A stretch of DNA of 64,000 nt. Source: Ferrimonas marina (GTDB lineage: Bacteria > Pseudomonadota > Gammaproteobacteria > Enterobacterales > Shewanellaceae). Position 1 is the first letter of the stretch; every line of letters begins with the position of its first letter. A program made the translations under genes and the position numbers. Shown here in pieces: positions 9,700-19,050 of the stretch. Below the pieces are notes generated by a model. It saw nothing but the letters and a program-made list of their open reading frames with translations, was not told the DNA's origin and did no database searches. The stretch lies in contig NZ_FQXG01000009.1 of assembly GCF_900129905.1 (NCBI RefSeq), positions 124,001-188,000 on the forward strand, given 5' to 3'.

Positions 9700-10548
9700 A
9701 TGAAAAGCGTTGCCTGGCTGGCCACACTCCCCCTAGCCCTGTCTCCCGTGTTAGCTGACTCGTCGTCCGAAGCGGTGCCCCAGTCGGTGATCGAGGAGCA
9801 GCGACGCAACCTGGCCAGTAACACCGAAGGGCAGGGTGTTGGCCCACAGTCACCCCGGGATATCGACTCGGCGGTGGGCAATAACTCCCGCGCGTTCGGT
9901 ACCGCCCCCCCTTACCAGCAGATGAACCTGTGCAATATCCACTTTCACAAGGGCGCGGAGCACAAGGGGGGCGAATACACCGAGTTTGCCGGCCCGGGTG
10001 ATGGCGCCGGTTATCAAAGCGGCTACCGCTTCAGCGGTGATTTGACCGAGCAGGAGCGTAGCCCGTTGGCGGAGCCTCAATGCCCCAGTGATCACGGCAG
10101 CCTGATGGTGGGGGACACCATCGAGGTGCACTACGTGTTCTCCAGCGCCCAGGTGACGCCAGGCCCGACCCTGGGTTCCTGCCTTAACGATGCCATCGGC
10201 AATCCGCAACTGCGGGTGGAGGCGGTGGTGATGGTGCTGGTGAACGATCCCACCGCTGATGACTTTATGGCGCTGACCGCGCTGGATAAGGTGAATGGCT
10301 ACCATCAGGCACCCAAGCTGCCCGAGAACGCCGGCAAAGCGGTGAATTACGCCGGCTCCACCACCGGGCCCGATTACAACGAGAAGGCCTCGCCGCTGCA
10401 GGTGTCCTGGGCGGTTCGGCCCAAGGCACTGCGGGTGCATGCCCCCACAGTGGGCCAGTGGTGCCAGGGTAACGTGTTTGAGGAAGACCACGCCCACGGC
10501 GTGCGCAACCTGGTGGTGAATCCCAACCTGCTGTCCCCCATCCAGTAG
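9700..10548 (+). CDS. Delta-class carbonic anhydrase, exported
   Basis: 282 residues with a signal peptide (cleavage likely after SPVLA, residue 19). Contains the histidine-rich stretch NLCNIHFHKGAEHKGGEYT and GDTIEVHYVFSSA, which together resemble the zinc site and surrounding core of bacterial delta-class carbonic anhydrases (two His in H-F-H plus a later His). Six cysteines suggest disulfides in the periplasm. It would hydrate CO2 in the periplasm. Start ATG is preceded by GAGGTG. Monocistronic between a protease gene and a strong terminator. Confidence 0.8.
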   Translation: MKSVAWLATLPLALSPVLADSSSEAVPQSVIEEQRRNLASNTEGQGVGPQSPRDIDSAVGNNSRAFGTAPPYQQMNLCNIHFHKGAEHKGGEYTEFAGPGDGAGYQSGYRFSGDLTEQERSPLAEPQCPSDHGSLMVGDTIEVHYVFSSAQVTPGPTLGSCLNDAIGNPQLRVEAVVMVLVNDPTADDFMALTALDKVNGYHQAPKLPENAGKAVNYAGSTTGPDYNEKASPLQVSWAVRPKALRVHAPTVGQWCQGNVFEEDHAHGVRNLVVNPNLLSPIQ

Positions 10549-10600
10549 GGATAGCCGTAAGGGGTATGGGCCCTTCGGCTTAGCCGCTGCAGACAAAGGA

Positions 10601-10635
10601 AAAGCCCCCAACCGTTCATCACGGTTGGGGGCTTT
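10601..10635. terminator. Bidirectional intrinsic terminator
   Basis: Perfect 15-bp stem AAAGCCCCCAACCGT with its complement, loop TCATC, between the convergent carbonic anhydrase and fadE genes. Confidence 0.92.
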
Positions 10636-10651
10636 GTTGTGCTAGCGGCGC

Positions 10652-13099
10652 TTAGGCGGCTTGTTCCGTGGTGCCGGGTTGCAACGGACGGTTGGCCTTG
10701 AGCTCTTCCGGGTCAAAGTCGTTGACGTTGATGGTGTCGAGACGACCTTGCTCAGCCAGACGCAGCAGCTCCGCTTCCTCTTCGCTGATGGCACCCAGCT
10801 CCAGACCCTTGGCAGCAACGCGGTCAAGGAACATGAAGGACATCTTCTCACCGGCGGCCTTGCAGACCTTATCGAACACCGGCTCCGCCTGCAGGATCAA
10901 CTGCAGGGTGTGCTCCAGCTTACCCAGGGCGTTGTTGTCGTGGTAGGTCAGCCACTGGCCGTCGATCAGGCGGCTGCGGGCATCACAGGGAGTCTGCAGG
11001 ATGCGGGCAACCTTGTGATCCAGCTCATCGGAGGGGCGCTTCATCGGCAGTCCGGTGGGGAACAGCACGAACTTGAGCAGGCCACCGAAGGCGGGGAAGT
11101 TGTCCAGCAGCTCAACCAGTGAGGTTTGCAGCTTGTGCAGGGAGTCTTCCACACCCCATTGCAGCAGCGGCAGATCTTCGGTCTGGCGACCCTCATCCTC
11201 GTAGCGCTTCAGCGCGGCGGAGGTGAGGTAGAGCTGGCTGAGCAGATCGCCTAGGCGGGCAGAGACGCGCTCTTTACGCTTGAGGCTGCCACCGAGCAGG
11301 CCCATGGCCAGGTCAGACAGCAGGGCCAGGTTGGCGCTGAAGCGGTTCATCTGCTGGTAGTAGCGCTTGGTTTCGTCACCGAACGGCGAGCTGGTAAAGC
11401 GTGCGCCGGTCAGGCCCATCCAGAAGCTGCCCACCAGGTTGGTCATCACAAAGCCAACGTGGCGCCACAGGTTGCTGTCGAACTGCTCCAGGCCGCGCTG
11501 ATGGTTCTTATCGAACGCCGCTTCCATCTCTTTGAGCACGTACGGATGGCAGCGGATGGCGCCCTGGCCATAGATGATCATGGAGCGGGTCAGGATGTTG
11601 GCCCCTTCCACGGTGACCGCGATGGGGGCACCCTGGTAGCCACGGCCCAGGTAGTTGTCTTTACCCAGACACACGCCCTTACCGCCGTGGATGTCCATGG
11701 CGTCGATCACGCCCTTCTGCATCCGGTCAGTGAGGTGCATCTTCACAATGGCGGAGATCACCGAGGGTTTTTCACCCAGGTTCAGGCCCGTGGTGGTCAG
11801 CGCGGTAACGCCGTCCATCAGGTAGGCGTTGCCGCCGATGCGGGCTAACGGCTCCTCAATGCCTTCCATCTTACCGATGGGCAGCTTGAACTGGCGACGG
11901 ATGCGGGCGTAGGCACCGGTGGCACCGGCCACGGTCTTCATCGCACCGGCGGAGTTGGAGGGCAGGGTGATGCCACGGCCAACGGAGAGACACTCCACCA
12001 GCATGCGCCAGCCCTGGCCGGCCATCTTCGGCCCACCGATGATGAAGTCCAGCGGTACGAACACCTCGTTGCCCTGGGTCGGGCCGTTCTGGAACATGTT
12101 GTTGAGCGGGAAGTGACGACGACCGATCTTAACCCCGTCCATGTCGGTGGGGATCAGGGCACAGGTGATGCCCAGCTCTTTCTCGTCGCCCAGCAGGCCG
12201 TCCGGATCACGCAGCTTGAAAGCCAGGCCCAGTACGGTGGCCACCGGGGCCAGGGTGATGTAGCGCTTGTTCCAAGTCAGCTTCATGCCCAGAACCTCTT
12301 CGCCTTCCCATTCGCCCTTACAGACAATGCCAAAGTCCGGGATGGCACCGGCGTCGGAGCCCGCTTCTGGTGAGGTCAGGGCGAAACAGGGGATCTCTTT
12401 ACCCACGGCGAGGCGCGGCAGGTAGTGGTTCTTCTGCTCTTCAGTGCCGTAGTGCTGCAGCAGCTCACCGGGGCCCAGTGAGTTGGGCACACCCACGGTG
12501 GAGGCCAGTACCGTGGAGTGGCCAGCCAGCTTCTGCAGGATGCGGGACTGGGCGTAAGGCGTGAACTCCAGGCCGCCGTACTGCTTTTTGATGATCATGG
12601 CGAAGAACTTGTTGTCCTTCAGGTATTGCCATACAGGTTGGGGCAAGTCGGCCAGCTCGTGGGTGACCTCAAACTCGTCCACCATGCCCATCACCTCTTC
12701 CACCGGGCCATCGAGGAAGGCCTGCTCTTCGGCGGTCAGGGTGGGCTTCTCGTAGCTGTGCAGCTCCTGCCAGTCGGGACGGCCGGAGAACAGCTGGGCG
12801 TCCCACCAGGTGGTGCCCGCCTCGATGGCGTCCTTCTCGGTCTCGGACATCTCCGGCATGATCTTGCGGAAGGTGCCGAGGATGGGCTTGCTGAGCAGCG
12901 ATTTACGCAGCGGTGCGATGTTCAGCGGCGCAAAGACCAGCACGAACAGGGTCCAGCTGATGGGACCGGTGATCTCCATCAGGAAACCGACGGTCATCAG
13001 TCCAGCGGCGACCGCGGTAAAAGACAGCAGTGACGCGCGCTGATAGATCAGGGCGCCAAGCACGATGATGGTCGTTAGGCTCCAGGCAAGAGTAATCAC
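10652..13099 (-). CDS. fadE: Acyl-CoA dehydrogenase FadE
   Basis: 815 residues, equal to the FadE family length. N-terminal hydrophobic segments (about 1-60), then the acyl-CoA dehydrogenase core with [14 protein letters not shown] (FAD/substrate region) and [13 protein letters not shown]-like [10 protein letters not shown]. Catalyses the first oxidation step of fatty-acid beta-oxidation at the inner membrane. Start is taken at GTG 13099 (reads MITLAWSL) because AAGGAG lies seven bases upstream; ATG 13105 is too close to it and GTG 13159 has no site. A FadR-like palindrome lies about 70 bp upstream. Confidence 0.93.
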   Translation of the reverse strand: MITLAWSLTTIIVLGALIYQRASLLSFTAVAAGLMTVGFLMEITGPISWTLFVLVFAPLNIAPLRKSLLSKPILGTFRKIMPEMSETEKDAIEAGTTWWDAQLFSGRPDWQELHSYEKPTLTAEEQAFLDGPVEEVMGMVDEFEVTHELADLPQPVWQYLKDNKFFAMIIKKQYGGLEFTPYAQSRILQKLAGHSTVLASTVGVPNSLGPGELLQHYGTEEQKNHYLPRLAVGKEIPCFALTSPEAGSDAGAIPDFGIVCKGEWEGEEVLGMKLTWNKRYITLAPVATVLGLAFKLRDPDGLLGDEKELGITCALIPTDMDGVKIGRRHFPLNNMFQNGPTQGNEVFVPLDFIIGGPKMAGQGWRMLVECLSVGRGITLPSNSAGAMKTVAGATGAYARIRRQFKLPIGKMEGIEEPLARIGGNAYLMDGVTALTTTGLNLGEKPSVISAIVKMHLTDRMQKGVIDAMDIHGGKGVCLGKDNYLGRGYQGAPIAVTVEGANILTRSMIIYGQGAIRCHPYVLKEMEAAFDKNHQRGLEQFDSNLWRHVGFVMTNLVGSFWMGLTGARFTSSPFGDETKRYYQQMNRFSANLALLSDLAMGLLGGSLKRKERVSARLGDLLSQLYLTSAALKRYEDEGRQTEDLPLLQWGVEDSLHKLQTSLVELLDNFPAFGGLLKFVLFPTGLPMKRPSDELDHKVARILQTPCDARSRLIDGQWLTYHDNNALGKLEHTLQLILQAEPVFDKVCKAAGEKMSFMFLDRVAAKGLELGAISEEEAELLRLAEQGRLDTINVNDFDPEELKANRPLQPGTTEQAA

Positions 13100-13170
13100 G
13101 AGCATTCTCCTTGTGTTGTTCTGCACCACGACGCAGAGTCTGTCTGTGGCATTGGTCACATTCTAGGTCG

Positions 13171-13183
13171 GAGGTCGGACCTC
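13171..13183. promoter_or_regulatory. FadR-like operator upstream of fadE
   Basis: Perfect odd-length palindrome GAGGTCGGACCTC, 72 bp upstream of the fadE start. Its core GGT-N3-ACC has the spacing of gammaproteobacterial FadR operators (CTGGTNNGACCAG type). FadR would repress fadE in the absence of long-chain acyl-CoA. The fadR gene is not in the window. Confidence 0.6.
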
Positions 13184-13396
13184 TGTCACGCAAAAAATAA
13201 ACACTTGTTTGATTTTTTTTACTGCGCTGGTGTGACTCGGGTTCATCTCGATAACAAATGATTGAGCTAAAAGGGATTGTGCAGTCGCTAGCGGTTGCTT
13301 GCAGGCAGCAAAGAAGGCGCCATTGGGCTTGGGCCTGAGCGGGATTCCGGCTATGCTGGCGCTCAGATAGGAAGCGAAGAAAGAACAATAACAATC

Positions 13397-14176
13397 ATGT
13401 GTGAATTGCTTGCGATGAGCGCCAACGTGCCCACCGACATCGTGTTCAGCTTTACCGGTTTGGTGGAGCGCGGTGGCAAGACCGGCCCGCATAAGGATGG
13501 CTGGGGCATCACCTTTTACGATGGCCCGGGCAACCGCACCTTTAAAGACCCCGATCCCAGCTGCCACTCCGAGGTGGCCAGCCTGCTTAAGTCCTACCCG
13601 ATCAAATCCAAGACGGTGGTTAGCCACATCCGCCAGGCCAACCGTGGCAAGGTGTCGCTGGAGAATACCCACCCCTTCAACCGCGAATTGTGGGGCCGTA
13701 ACTGGTGCTTTGCCCACAACGGCCAGCTCTCGGGCTACAAGGACAAGCTCAAGCCGCGCCGCTTTTTGCCGGTGGGCGCCACCGACAGCGAGCTGGCGTT
13801 TTGTCACCTGATGGACAAGCTGGCCCAGCGTTACCCGGAAAAGCCCGCCAAGCGTGAGCAGGCCTTTCGTTTCCTGGCCAAAGAGGGGCAGAAGCTGCAG
13901 CAGCTGGGGGTGTTTAACATGCTGATCTCCGACGGCCCCTACCTGCTGGCGCTGTGTGGCAACAACCTGCACTGGATCACCCGCCGTGCGCCCTTTGGCG
14001 AGGCGCGACTGATCGACACCGAGATGGTGATCGATTTCCAGAAGGAAACCACCCCCAACGACGTGGTGACGGTGATCGCCACCCGGCCGCTAACCTGCAA
14101 CGAGCAGTGGCACAAGATGGACCCCGGTAGCTGGTGCCTGTTCAAGGACGGCGAGGTGGTGGCCCAGGGTAAGTAG
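13397..14176 (+). CDS. Class II glutamine amidotransferase, YafJ-like
   Basis: 259 residues beginning Met-Cys-Glu-Leu-Leu; removal of Met would expose Cys2 as the N-terminal nucleophile of Ntn hydrolases. Motifs SHIRQANRG, NTHPFNRELWGR and FAHNGQL are the class II glutaminase core. No synthetase domain is attached, as in YafJ. The upstream in-frame start at 13295 would bury the nucleophile and is rejected. Substrate unknown. It is divergent from fadE across a 297-bp region that holds the FadR-like site and nothing else recognised. Confidence 0.9.
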   Translation: MCELLAMSANVPTDIVFSFTGLVERGGKTGPHKDGWGITFYDGPGNRTFKDPDPSCHSEVASLLKSYPIKSKTVVSHIRQANRGKVSLENTHPFNRELWGRNWCFAHNGQLSGYKDKLKPRRFLPVGATDSELAFCHLMDKLAQRYPEKPAKREQAFRFLAKEGQKLQQLGVFNMLISDGPYLLALCGNNLHWITRRAPFGEARLIDTEMVIDFQKETTPNDVVTVIATRPLTCNEQWHKMDPGSWCLFKDGEVVAQGK

Positions 14177-14216
14177 CGCGTTGCCTCTATCGGAATAGAA
14201 AAGAACAGAGCAGCAA

Positions 14217-14247
14217 AAAGCCCGTCGATAACGACGGGCTTTGTTTT
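14217..14247. terminator. Intrinsic terminator
   Basis: Stem AAAGCCCGTCG/CGACGGGCTTT, loop ATAA, followed by GTTTTG; downstream of the amidotransferase gene and usable in both directions. Confidence 0.9.
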
Positions 14248-14333
14248 GTCTGGCGCTAGTGAGTCGCGCTTATCAATTGTGTATGCGAGCTGCGCCGCAG
14301 GGTTAGATTGAGGCCCTGTTAGTGAGGCTAGGG

Positions 14334-15095
14334 CTAGGGCGCCTCGTTCTCTGCGCTGCCGCTGTCTTCCGGATTGGCTGCCATCGACTCACCGGCGGGC
14401 TCCTCAAAGGTGACCTTCTGCAGGCGCATGTCGGCCTTGAGCTCGCCATCCTCGAAGTGGGCCAAGCGGGCGACGATGTAGCTCAGCTCCGGAACCAGCC
14501 AGATGATGGTCTCCTTGGGGCTGTCCGGCCCACGCACCCGCTCCACCTTGATGGTATCAAGCTCGCCGTAGGGCAGGGTGATGGTCTCCTCTTCGGTGAC
14601 CTTGAAGCGGTAGTCACGCTGATCCGTCTTCTGCACCAGCGGGTAATACAGCTCGGTTTTCTCGCCCGCGGCCACGTCCAGCCGCATCTGCTGCTGATAG
14701 AGCAGGGAGTCGAAGATGGGGGAGGTCAGCTCAAACTCCGCCTGGCGCTTCTTGTAGCGCGCATCGATGCTGCCCTTGTCGTGGTCAAACACGATGGTGG
14801 CGCCGAAGTCCGGGCCGGTTCCACTGCGCTTCATCTCGTAACGCTGGGGCACCAGTTGGCCATCCTGCACGGTAAACTCGGTCAGCTCGCTGCGCTTGTC
14901 GGACAGCAGCATCCATTTAACCGAGCTGTGATAGCCCATCTGGTAACGGTTGTCGTCGAGCTGCTCCAGCTCGTAGTAGCCGCCACCCAGGCTGCTGTTG
15001 CCGTGGAACACCTCGTAATCGGCGCGAAACGGCAGGTAGGGATCCGCCAGGGTGACGCAGCTGCACAGGGCGAGTAGGGATGTGAGTAATCTCAT
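14334..15095 (-). CDS. DUF3108 domain periplasmic protein
   Basis: 253 residues with signal peptide (cleavage near CVTLA, residue 17) and a DUF3108 body opening PYLPFRADYEVFHGN, followed by alternating beta-strands (YELEQLDDNRYQMGYHS, YKVTEEETITLPYGELDTIKVERVR-like segments). Exported or periplasmic, predicted beta-rich lipocalin-like fold; no enzymatic role is established for the family. Lies 13 bp downstream of the alkyltransferase-like gene on the same strand, so the two are probably cotranscribed. Confidence 0.85.
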   Translation of the reverse strand: MRLLTSLLALCSCVTLADPYLPFRADYEVFHGNSSLGGGYYELEQLDDNRYQMGYHSSVKWMLLSDKRSELTEFTVQDGQLVPQRYEMKRSGTGPDFGATIVFDHDKGSIDARYKKRQAEFELTSPIFDSLLYQQQMRLDVAAGEKTELYYPLVQKTDQRDYRFKVTEEETITLPYGELDTIKVERVRGPDSPKETIIWLVPELSYIVARLAHFEDGELKADMRLQKVTFEEPAGESMAANPEDSGSAENEAP

Positions 15096-15108
15096 GGGGT
15101 ACCTATTG

Positions 15109-15453
15109 CTAGAATTCCAGCTGCCACATCAGGGCGGCTAGATCCGGTTGCCATTGATATTCCGACAGTTTGATTCGGCCATTGTTCACTTCCACGCCGT
15201 CATTGCGCAAAAGCTCCATCTGCCGTTGGTAGCCGGGGCTGGTCTTGGGGATGCTGATGCGGCCGCCGGCGCCGATCACCCGAAACCAGGGCAGGGCGCG
15301 CTCCGCCGGGGCCAGGCGCAGTGCCCGGGCCGCCAGACGAGCCCGGCCAGGCAGACCGGCCAGATCGGCCAACTGGCCATAGGTGACCACTTGACCTTTG
15401 GGCACCTGTTCCAGGGTGCGCCAGATCCGCTCCAGGTTGGCCGCTTGTGTCAT
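15109..15453 (-). CDS. Alkyltransferase-like protein (ATL)
   Basis: 114 residues, DNA-binding domain of the O6-alkylguanine-DNA alkyltransferase family: helix-turn-helix section VPKGQVVTYGQLADLAGLPG, Arg finger, and PWFRVIGAGGRIS. The active-site PCHR of true MGMT is replaced by PWFR, so it cannot accept alkyl groups; such ATL proteins (YbaZ/Atl1) bind O6-alkylguanine and hand it to nucleotide excision repair. Start ATG has AAGGTGG upstream. Confidence 0.9.
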   Translation of the reverse strand: MTQAANLERIWRTLEQVPKGQVVTYGQLADLAGLPGRARLAARALRLAPAERALPWFRVIGAGGRISIPKTSPGYQRQMELLRNDGVEVNNGRIKLSEYQWQPDLAALMWQLEF

Positions 15454-15528
15454 ACACCACCTTGTGTTCTGTTAAGTAAAGGCGCACCGATGCGCCACAC
15501 TCGATGATCTGGATTATCGGTGAGATCA

Positions 15529-15906
15529 ATGGAAATGAGAACTCTGCTGCTACTGATTGCCTGTGCCTTAGCCGGTTGCCAGAGCGGCCACCTGGGCAGT
15601 TTTGCCGATCACAGCTACACCTCACGAGAGACTGCAGGCAGCACAGCGCTGGGCCCCGCCTCCGGTATCGCCTGCCAGCGCTACTGGCTCTACCTCATTC
15701 CTGCCGGCGAGGCGCCCTCCACCCAAACCGCCCTGGCCGAGGCCCTGGCGCAGCACCCCAACACCGACTTTCTCGCCAACGTGACGGTGGAGAGCCGCGC
15801 CAGTGTGCATTTTGGCTACCTGGATGACTGCATCCTGGTGGAAGGCGAGGCTCGCAGCTTTGCCAAGAATGAGGCCAAGTTGGACCGCGAGTCAGAGGCT
15901 CACTGA
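15529..15906 (+). CDS. Putative lipoprotein
   Basis: 125 residues. Lipobox LLIACALAGC with lipidated Cys near residue 17 after a short signal peptide. The mature part is soluble, with one further Cys pair (IACQRYW and YLDDCILVEG). Start at ATG 15529 uses GGTGAG; a second ATG two codons in is also possible. No family recognised; a small outer-membrane or periplasmic lipoprotein. Divergent from the ATL gene. Confidence 0.7.
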   Translation: MEMRTLLLLIACALAGCQSGHLGSFADHSYTSRETAGSTALGPASGIACQRYWLYLIPAGEAPSTQTALAEALAQHPNTDFLANVTVESRASVHFGYLDDCILVEGEARSFAKNEAKLDRESEAH

Positions 15907-15912
15907 TTGACA

Positions 15913-15940
15913 CCCGGGCGCTGCTGTTCGGCGGCCCGGG
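15913..15940. other. GC-rich hairpin between lipoprotein gene and frmA
   Basis: Inverted repeat CCCGGGC/GCCCGGG with a 14-base loop, just after the lipoprotein stop; no T-run, so termination activity is uncertain. Confidence 0.45.
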
Positions 15941-16000
15941 ATACGCGAAGCACAGGCGCAGCACCTATACTGCGCCCACCACCATGACGGGGAGAGTGCA

Positions 16001-17107
16001 ATGAAAACGCAAGCTGCGGTGGCCTTTGCCGCCGGCAAACCCTTGGAGATCCACAGCGTGGATCTGGAAGGCCCCAAAGCGGGCGAGGTGCTGGTGGAGA
16101 TTAAGGCCACCGGGGTGTGTCACACCGATGCCTTTACCCTGTCCGGCGACGATCCGGAAGGGGCCTTTCCCGCTATCCTGGGCCACGAAGGCGCAGGGCT
16201 GGTGGTGGAGGTAGGCCCCGGCGTAACTTCCCTCAAGCCAGGGGATCATGTCATTCCGCTCTATACCCCGGAGTGCCGTGAGTGCAACTTCTGCTTGCAC
16301 CCCAAAACCAACCTGTGTCAGTCCATCCGCTCGACCCAGGGTCAGGGCCTGATGCCCGATGGCACCAGCCGCTTCTCTCTCGATGGCACCCCCATCCTCC
16401 ATTACATGGGCTGCTCCACTTTTTCCAACTACACCGTGCTGCCGGAGATCGCTCTGGCCAAGATCCGCGAGGACGCGCCGTTCGAGAAGGTGTGTTACAT
16501 CGGCTGCGGCGTGACCACCGGGGTCGGGGCGGTTGTGTTCGACGCCAAGGTGGAGCCGGGCAGCACCGTGGCGGTGTTTGGCTTAGGCGGCATTGGTCTT
16601 AACGTGATCCAGGGCGCCCGCATGGTCGGGGCGGATAAGATCATCGGCATCGATCTGAACGAAGACAAACAGGCCCTGGCCACAGAGTTTGGCATGACCG
16701 ACTTTATTAACCCCAGCAAGGTAGACGACGTGGTCAGCGCCATCTGTGATTTAACCGACGGCGGGGTGGATTACAGCTTCGAGTGCATCGGTAACGTCAA
16801 GGTGATGCGTCAGGCGCTGGAGTGCTGCCACAAGGGCTGGGGCGAGTCTTACGTGATTGGCGTGGCGGGTGCTGGGCAGGAGATCAGCACCCGGCCGTTC
16901 CAATTGGTTACCGGCCGCAGCTGGAAGGGCAGTGCCTTTGGTGGGGCCCGGGGACGCACCGATGTGCCCAAGATTGTGGATTGGTATATGCAGGGTAAAA
17001 TCGATATCGATCAATTGATTACCCACACCATGCCGCTGCAGGATATCAACAAGGCGTTTGATTTGATGCACCAGGGCAAGAGCATCCGCTCGGTGATCCT
17101 GTACTGA
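16001..17107 (+). CDS. frmA: S-(hydroxymethyl)glutathione dehydrogenase (class III ADH)
   Basis: 368 residues, typical class III alcohol dehydrogenase. Catalytic zinc Cys in [12 protein letters not shown], structural zinc lobe with four Cys in [18 protein letters not shown]-binding [13 protein letters not shown], and [11 protein letters not shown] near the end. Oxidises S-hydroxymethylglutathione (formed from formaldehyde and glutathione) to S-formylglutathione. Start has GGGGAGAG. The next gene, 11 bp downstream, hydrolyses the product. No FrmR repressor gene is adjacent. Confidence 0.96.
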   Translation: MKTQAAVAFAAGKPLEIHSVDLEGPKAGEVLVEIKATGVCHTDAFTLSGDDPEGAFPAILGHEGAGLVVEVGPGVTSLKPGDHVIPLYTPECRECNFCLHPKTNLCQSIRSTQGQGLMPDGTSRFSLDGTPILHYMGCSTFSNYTVLPEIALAKIREDAPFEKVCYIGCGVTTGVGAVVFDAKVEPGSTVAVFGLGGIGLNVIQGARMVGADKIIGIDLNEDKQALATEFGMTDFINPSKVDDVVSAICDLTDGGVDYSFECIGNVKVMRQALECCHKGWGESYVIGVAGAGQEISTRPFQLVTGRSWKGSAFGGARGRTDVPKIVDWYMQGKIDIDQLITHTMPLQDINKAFDLMHQGKSIRSVILY

Positions 17108-17118
17108 AGGGACCTCCC

Positions 17119-17958
17119 ATGGAACTGATCTCGCAACAAGAGGTGTTTGATGGCTGGCTGCGCCGCTACCAGCACCACAGTGACGCCACCGCTACCGATA
17201 TGGTGTTTGCGGTGTTCCTGCCGCCCCAGGTGGCCGCGGCCCGGGTGCCGGTGCTCTACTGGCTCTCTGGCCTGACCTGCACTGACGAGAACTTCTGCCA
17301 AAAAGCGGGGGCGTTTCGCCTGGCGGCTAAGCTGGGGCTGGCCATCGTCTGCCCAGACACCAGCCCACGGGGGCTGGATCTGCCCGATGAGCATGAAAGC
17401 TACGATCTGGGCAGCGGGGCTGGCTTCTACGTTAACGCCACCGAGCAGCCTTGGGCCGATCACTACCGTATGTACGAGTACGTGGTGGAGGAGCTGCCGG
17501 CTCTGTTGGAAGCGGCCCTGCCGGTCACCGCCGATAAGGGTATCGCCGGCCACTCCATGGGCGGCCACGGTGCGCTGGTGGCGGCCCTGCGTAATCCCGG
17601 GCTGTACAACTCAGTATCGGCCTTTGCCCCTATCTGTCATCCAACCCAGTGCCCCTGGGGGCGCAAGGCCTTTACCGCCTACCTGGGGCCGGATGAGAGC
17701 CAGTGGGAGCAGTACGATGCCACCTTGCTGGTGGCCAAGGCGGAAGAGCCGCTGCCCATCTTGATTGACCAGGGCAGTAAGGATGACTTCCTGGCCGAGC
17801 AGCTCAAGCCTGAGCTGTTTAAACAGGCCTGCGAGCAGGCCGGCCACCCGCTGACCCTGCGCATGCACCCAGGCTACGACCACAGCTACTACTTCATCGC
17901 CACCTTCATCGATGACCACCTGAGGCACCATGCAGAGGCCCTTGGTTTGAAGGTGTGA
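17119..17958 (+). CDS. frmB: S-formylglutathione hydrolase
   Basis: 279 residues of the esterase D family with nucleophile motif GHSMGGHGAL, YWLSGLTCTDENF near the oxyanion site, and HPGYDHSYYFI carrying the catalytic His. Converts S-formylglutathione to formate and glutathione, completing formaldehyde detoxification started by the preceding dehydrogenase. The 11-bp spacing indicates one operon, closed by the terminator at 18061. Confidence 0.96.
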   Translation: MELISQQEVFDGWLRRYQHHSDATATDMVFAVFLPPQVAAARVPVLYWLSGLTCTDENFCQKAGAFRLAAKLGLAIVCPDTSPRGLDLPDEHESYDLGSGAGFYVNATEQPWADHYRMYEYVVEELPALLEAALPVTADKGIAGHSMGGHGALVAALRNPGLYNSVSAFAPICHPTQCPWGRKAFTAYLGPDESQWEQYDATLLVAKAEEPLPILIDQGSKDDFLAEQLKPELFKQACEQAGHPLTLRMHPGYDHSYYFIATFIDDHLRHHAEALGLKV

Positions 17959-18060
17959 GGCTTGAAGGTCTGAGCCTTAGAGTTGAAGGGCAGGGGATAA
18001 GGCAAGGGCACCAAGCACTGCGGGTGTAAACCGAAAGCGATAGCCACTCAGCGAAATCAA

Positions 18061-18095
18061 AAAGCCCCGCGTTTCTCATAGAGACTCGGGGCTTT
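18061..18095. terminator. Bidirectional intrinsic terminator
   Basis: Stem AAAGCCCCG/CGGGGCTTT with an inner extension GTTTCTC/GAGAC, between frmB and the convergent tetR-type gene. Confidence 0.88.
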
Positions 18096-18123
18096 CGTAT
18101 TTGGTATTTCTGGAATTAAGGTC

Positions 18124-18759
18124 TCAGTGGGTCTGAGGCCAAGCCTCGGGCTTGAGCGATTCGCGGATCAGTGCCTGGCTATGGCGATGCACCAGATCAG
18201 CGCAAGCCTGAGCACCACCTCGGTTGAGCCCCTGGCGCAGTCTCGTCAGGTGCATCAGGTAAAGCGCGGCAAGCGAAGCGGCCAGCTCCTGTGGCGGCAG
18301 ATCCCACTCCTCATCGCCAAAGCTGGCCTTAAGCTGGCGCTCCAACTGCTGGATCAGCGCCAGCTCAATCCGCTTGTTAGCACTCTCGCTGTCACTGCCG
18401 ATAGCATCGCCGATAGAGCGATGCAGCGGGCGCTCACCATCGAAGCGGGTGAACAGCTTAACCAGGGCGGTAGGTGGCGTGGGTTGCAGCCAGGCCTCGG
18501 GTGAGTTCAGGCCGTTGAGCAGATTGAGAAACAGACGGTCATGCAGGGCGACCAGGATATCCAGCTTGGAGTGAAAGTAGCGATAGAAGGTGCTGCGCCC
18601 GATCTCAGCCTGACGGATCACCTGATTGATGGTGATCTGCCGATAGCTTTGCTGCTTGAGCAGCGACTGCATCGCCTGGGTAATGCGCCCGGAGGTACAC
18701 GCCTGAGATGAGGACGGGCTCTTTGTCTCGGATGGCGTGGGGATGGCCGACTGGGTCAC
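18124..18759 (-). CDS. TetR family transcriptional regulator
   Basis: 211 residues from GTG 18759, which has AAAGGAG eight bases upstream; the longer frame to 18876 lacks a site. After a 25-residue Ser/Pro/Thr-rich leader comes a TetR helix-turn-helix (ITINQVIRQAEIGRSTFYRYF) and a mainly helical ligand domain. Divergent from a polyferredoxin membrane protein over 291 bp, which it may regulate; that region contains an eight-base palindrome TCGCGCGA near 18908-18917 that could be part of an operator. Confidence 0.88.
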   Translation of the reverse strand: MTQSAIPTPSETKSPSSSQACTSGRITQAMQSLLKQQSYRQITINQVIRQAEIGRSTFYRYFHSKLDILVALHDRLFLNLLNGLNSPEAWLQPTPPTALVKLFTRFDGERPLHRSIGDAIGSDSESANKRIELALIQQLERQLKASFGDEEWDLPPQELAASLAALYLMHLTRLRQGLNRGGAQACADLVHRHSQALIRESLKPEAWPQTH

Positions 18760-19050
18760 TGGGGTTACTCCTTTCGCCAGGCCAGCAGATTGAGATGACT
18801 GGCCAGGGCGCGACGAAATCCATGGGGAACAGCAAGTTGAACCCATCCGCACAAGTAAGTTCCTCGCCTTTGGCAAAATTGATTAAGGGATCACAATTTC
18901 CGATTTTGTCGCGCGAAATGGGACATTGGCGCCCAACTGTCTCTGCCAGATTTGGCATCGCTGCCCTTAGCCTGAAGGCAGGATTTAACGGCCGTTTTGG
19001 CCAAGGCCGCTCTAGGCAAAGAGCAAAGAGCAAAAAGCAAAGAGGCAAGC

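Noticed and set aside
15109-15453. Methylguanine-DNA methyltransferase (active)
   Set aside because: The PCHR active-site Cys is replaced by Trp (PWFR), so it is an alkyltransferase-like protein instead.
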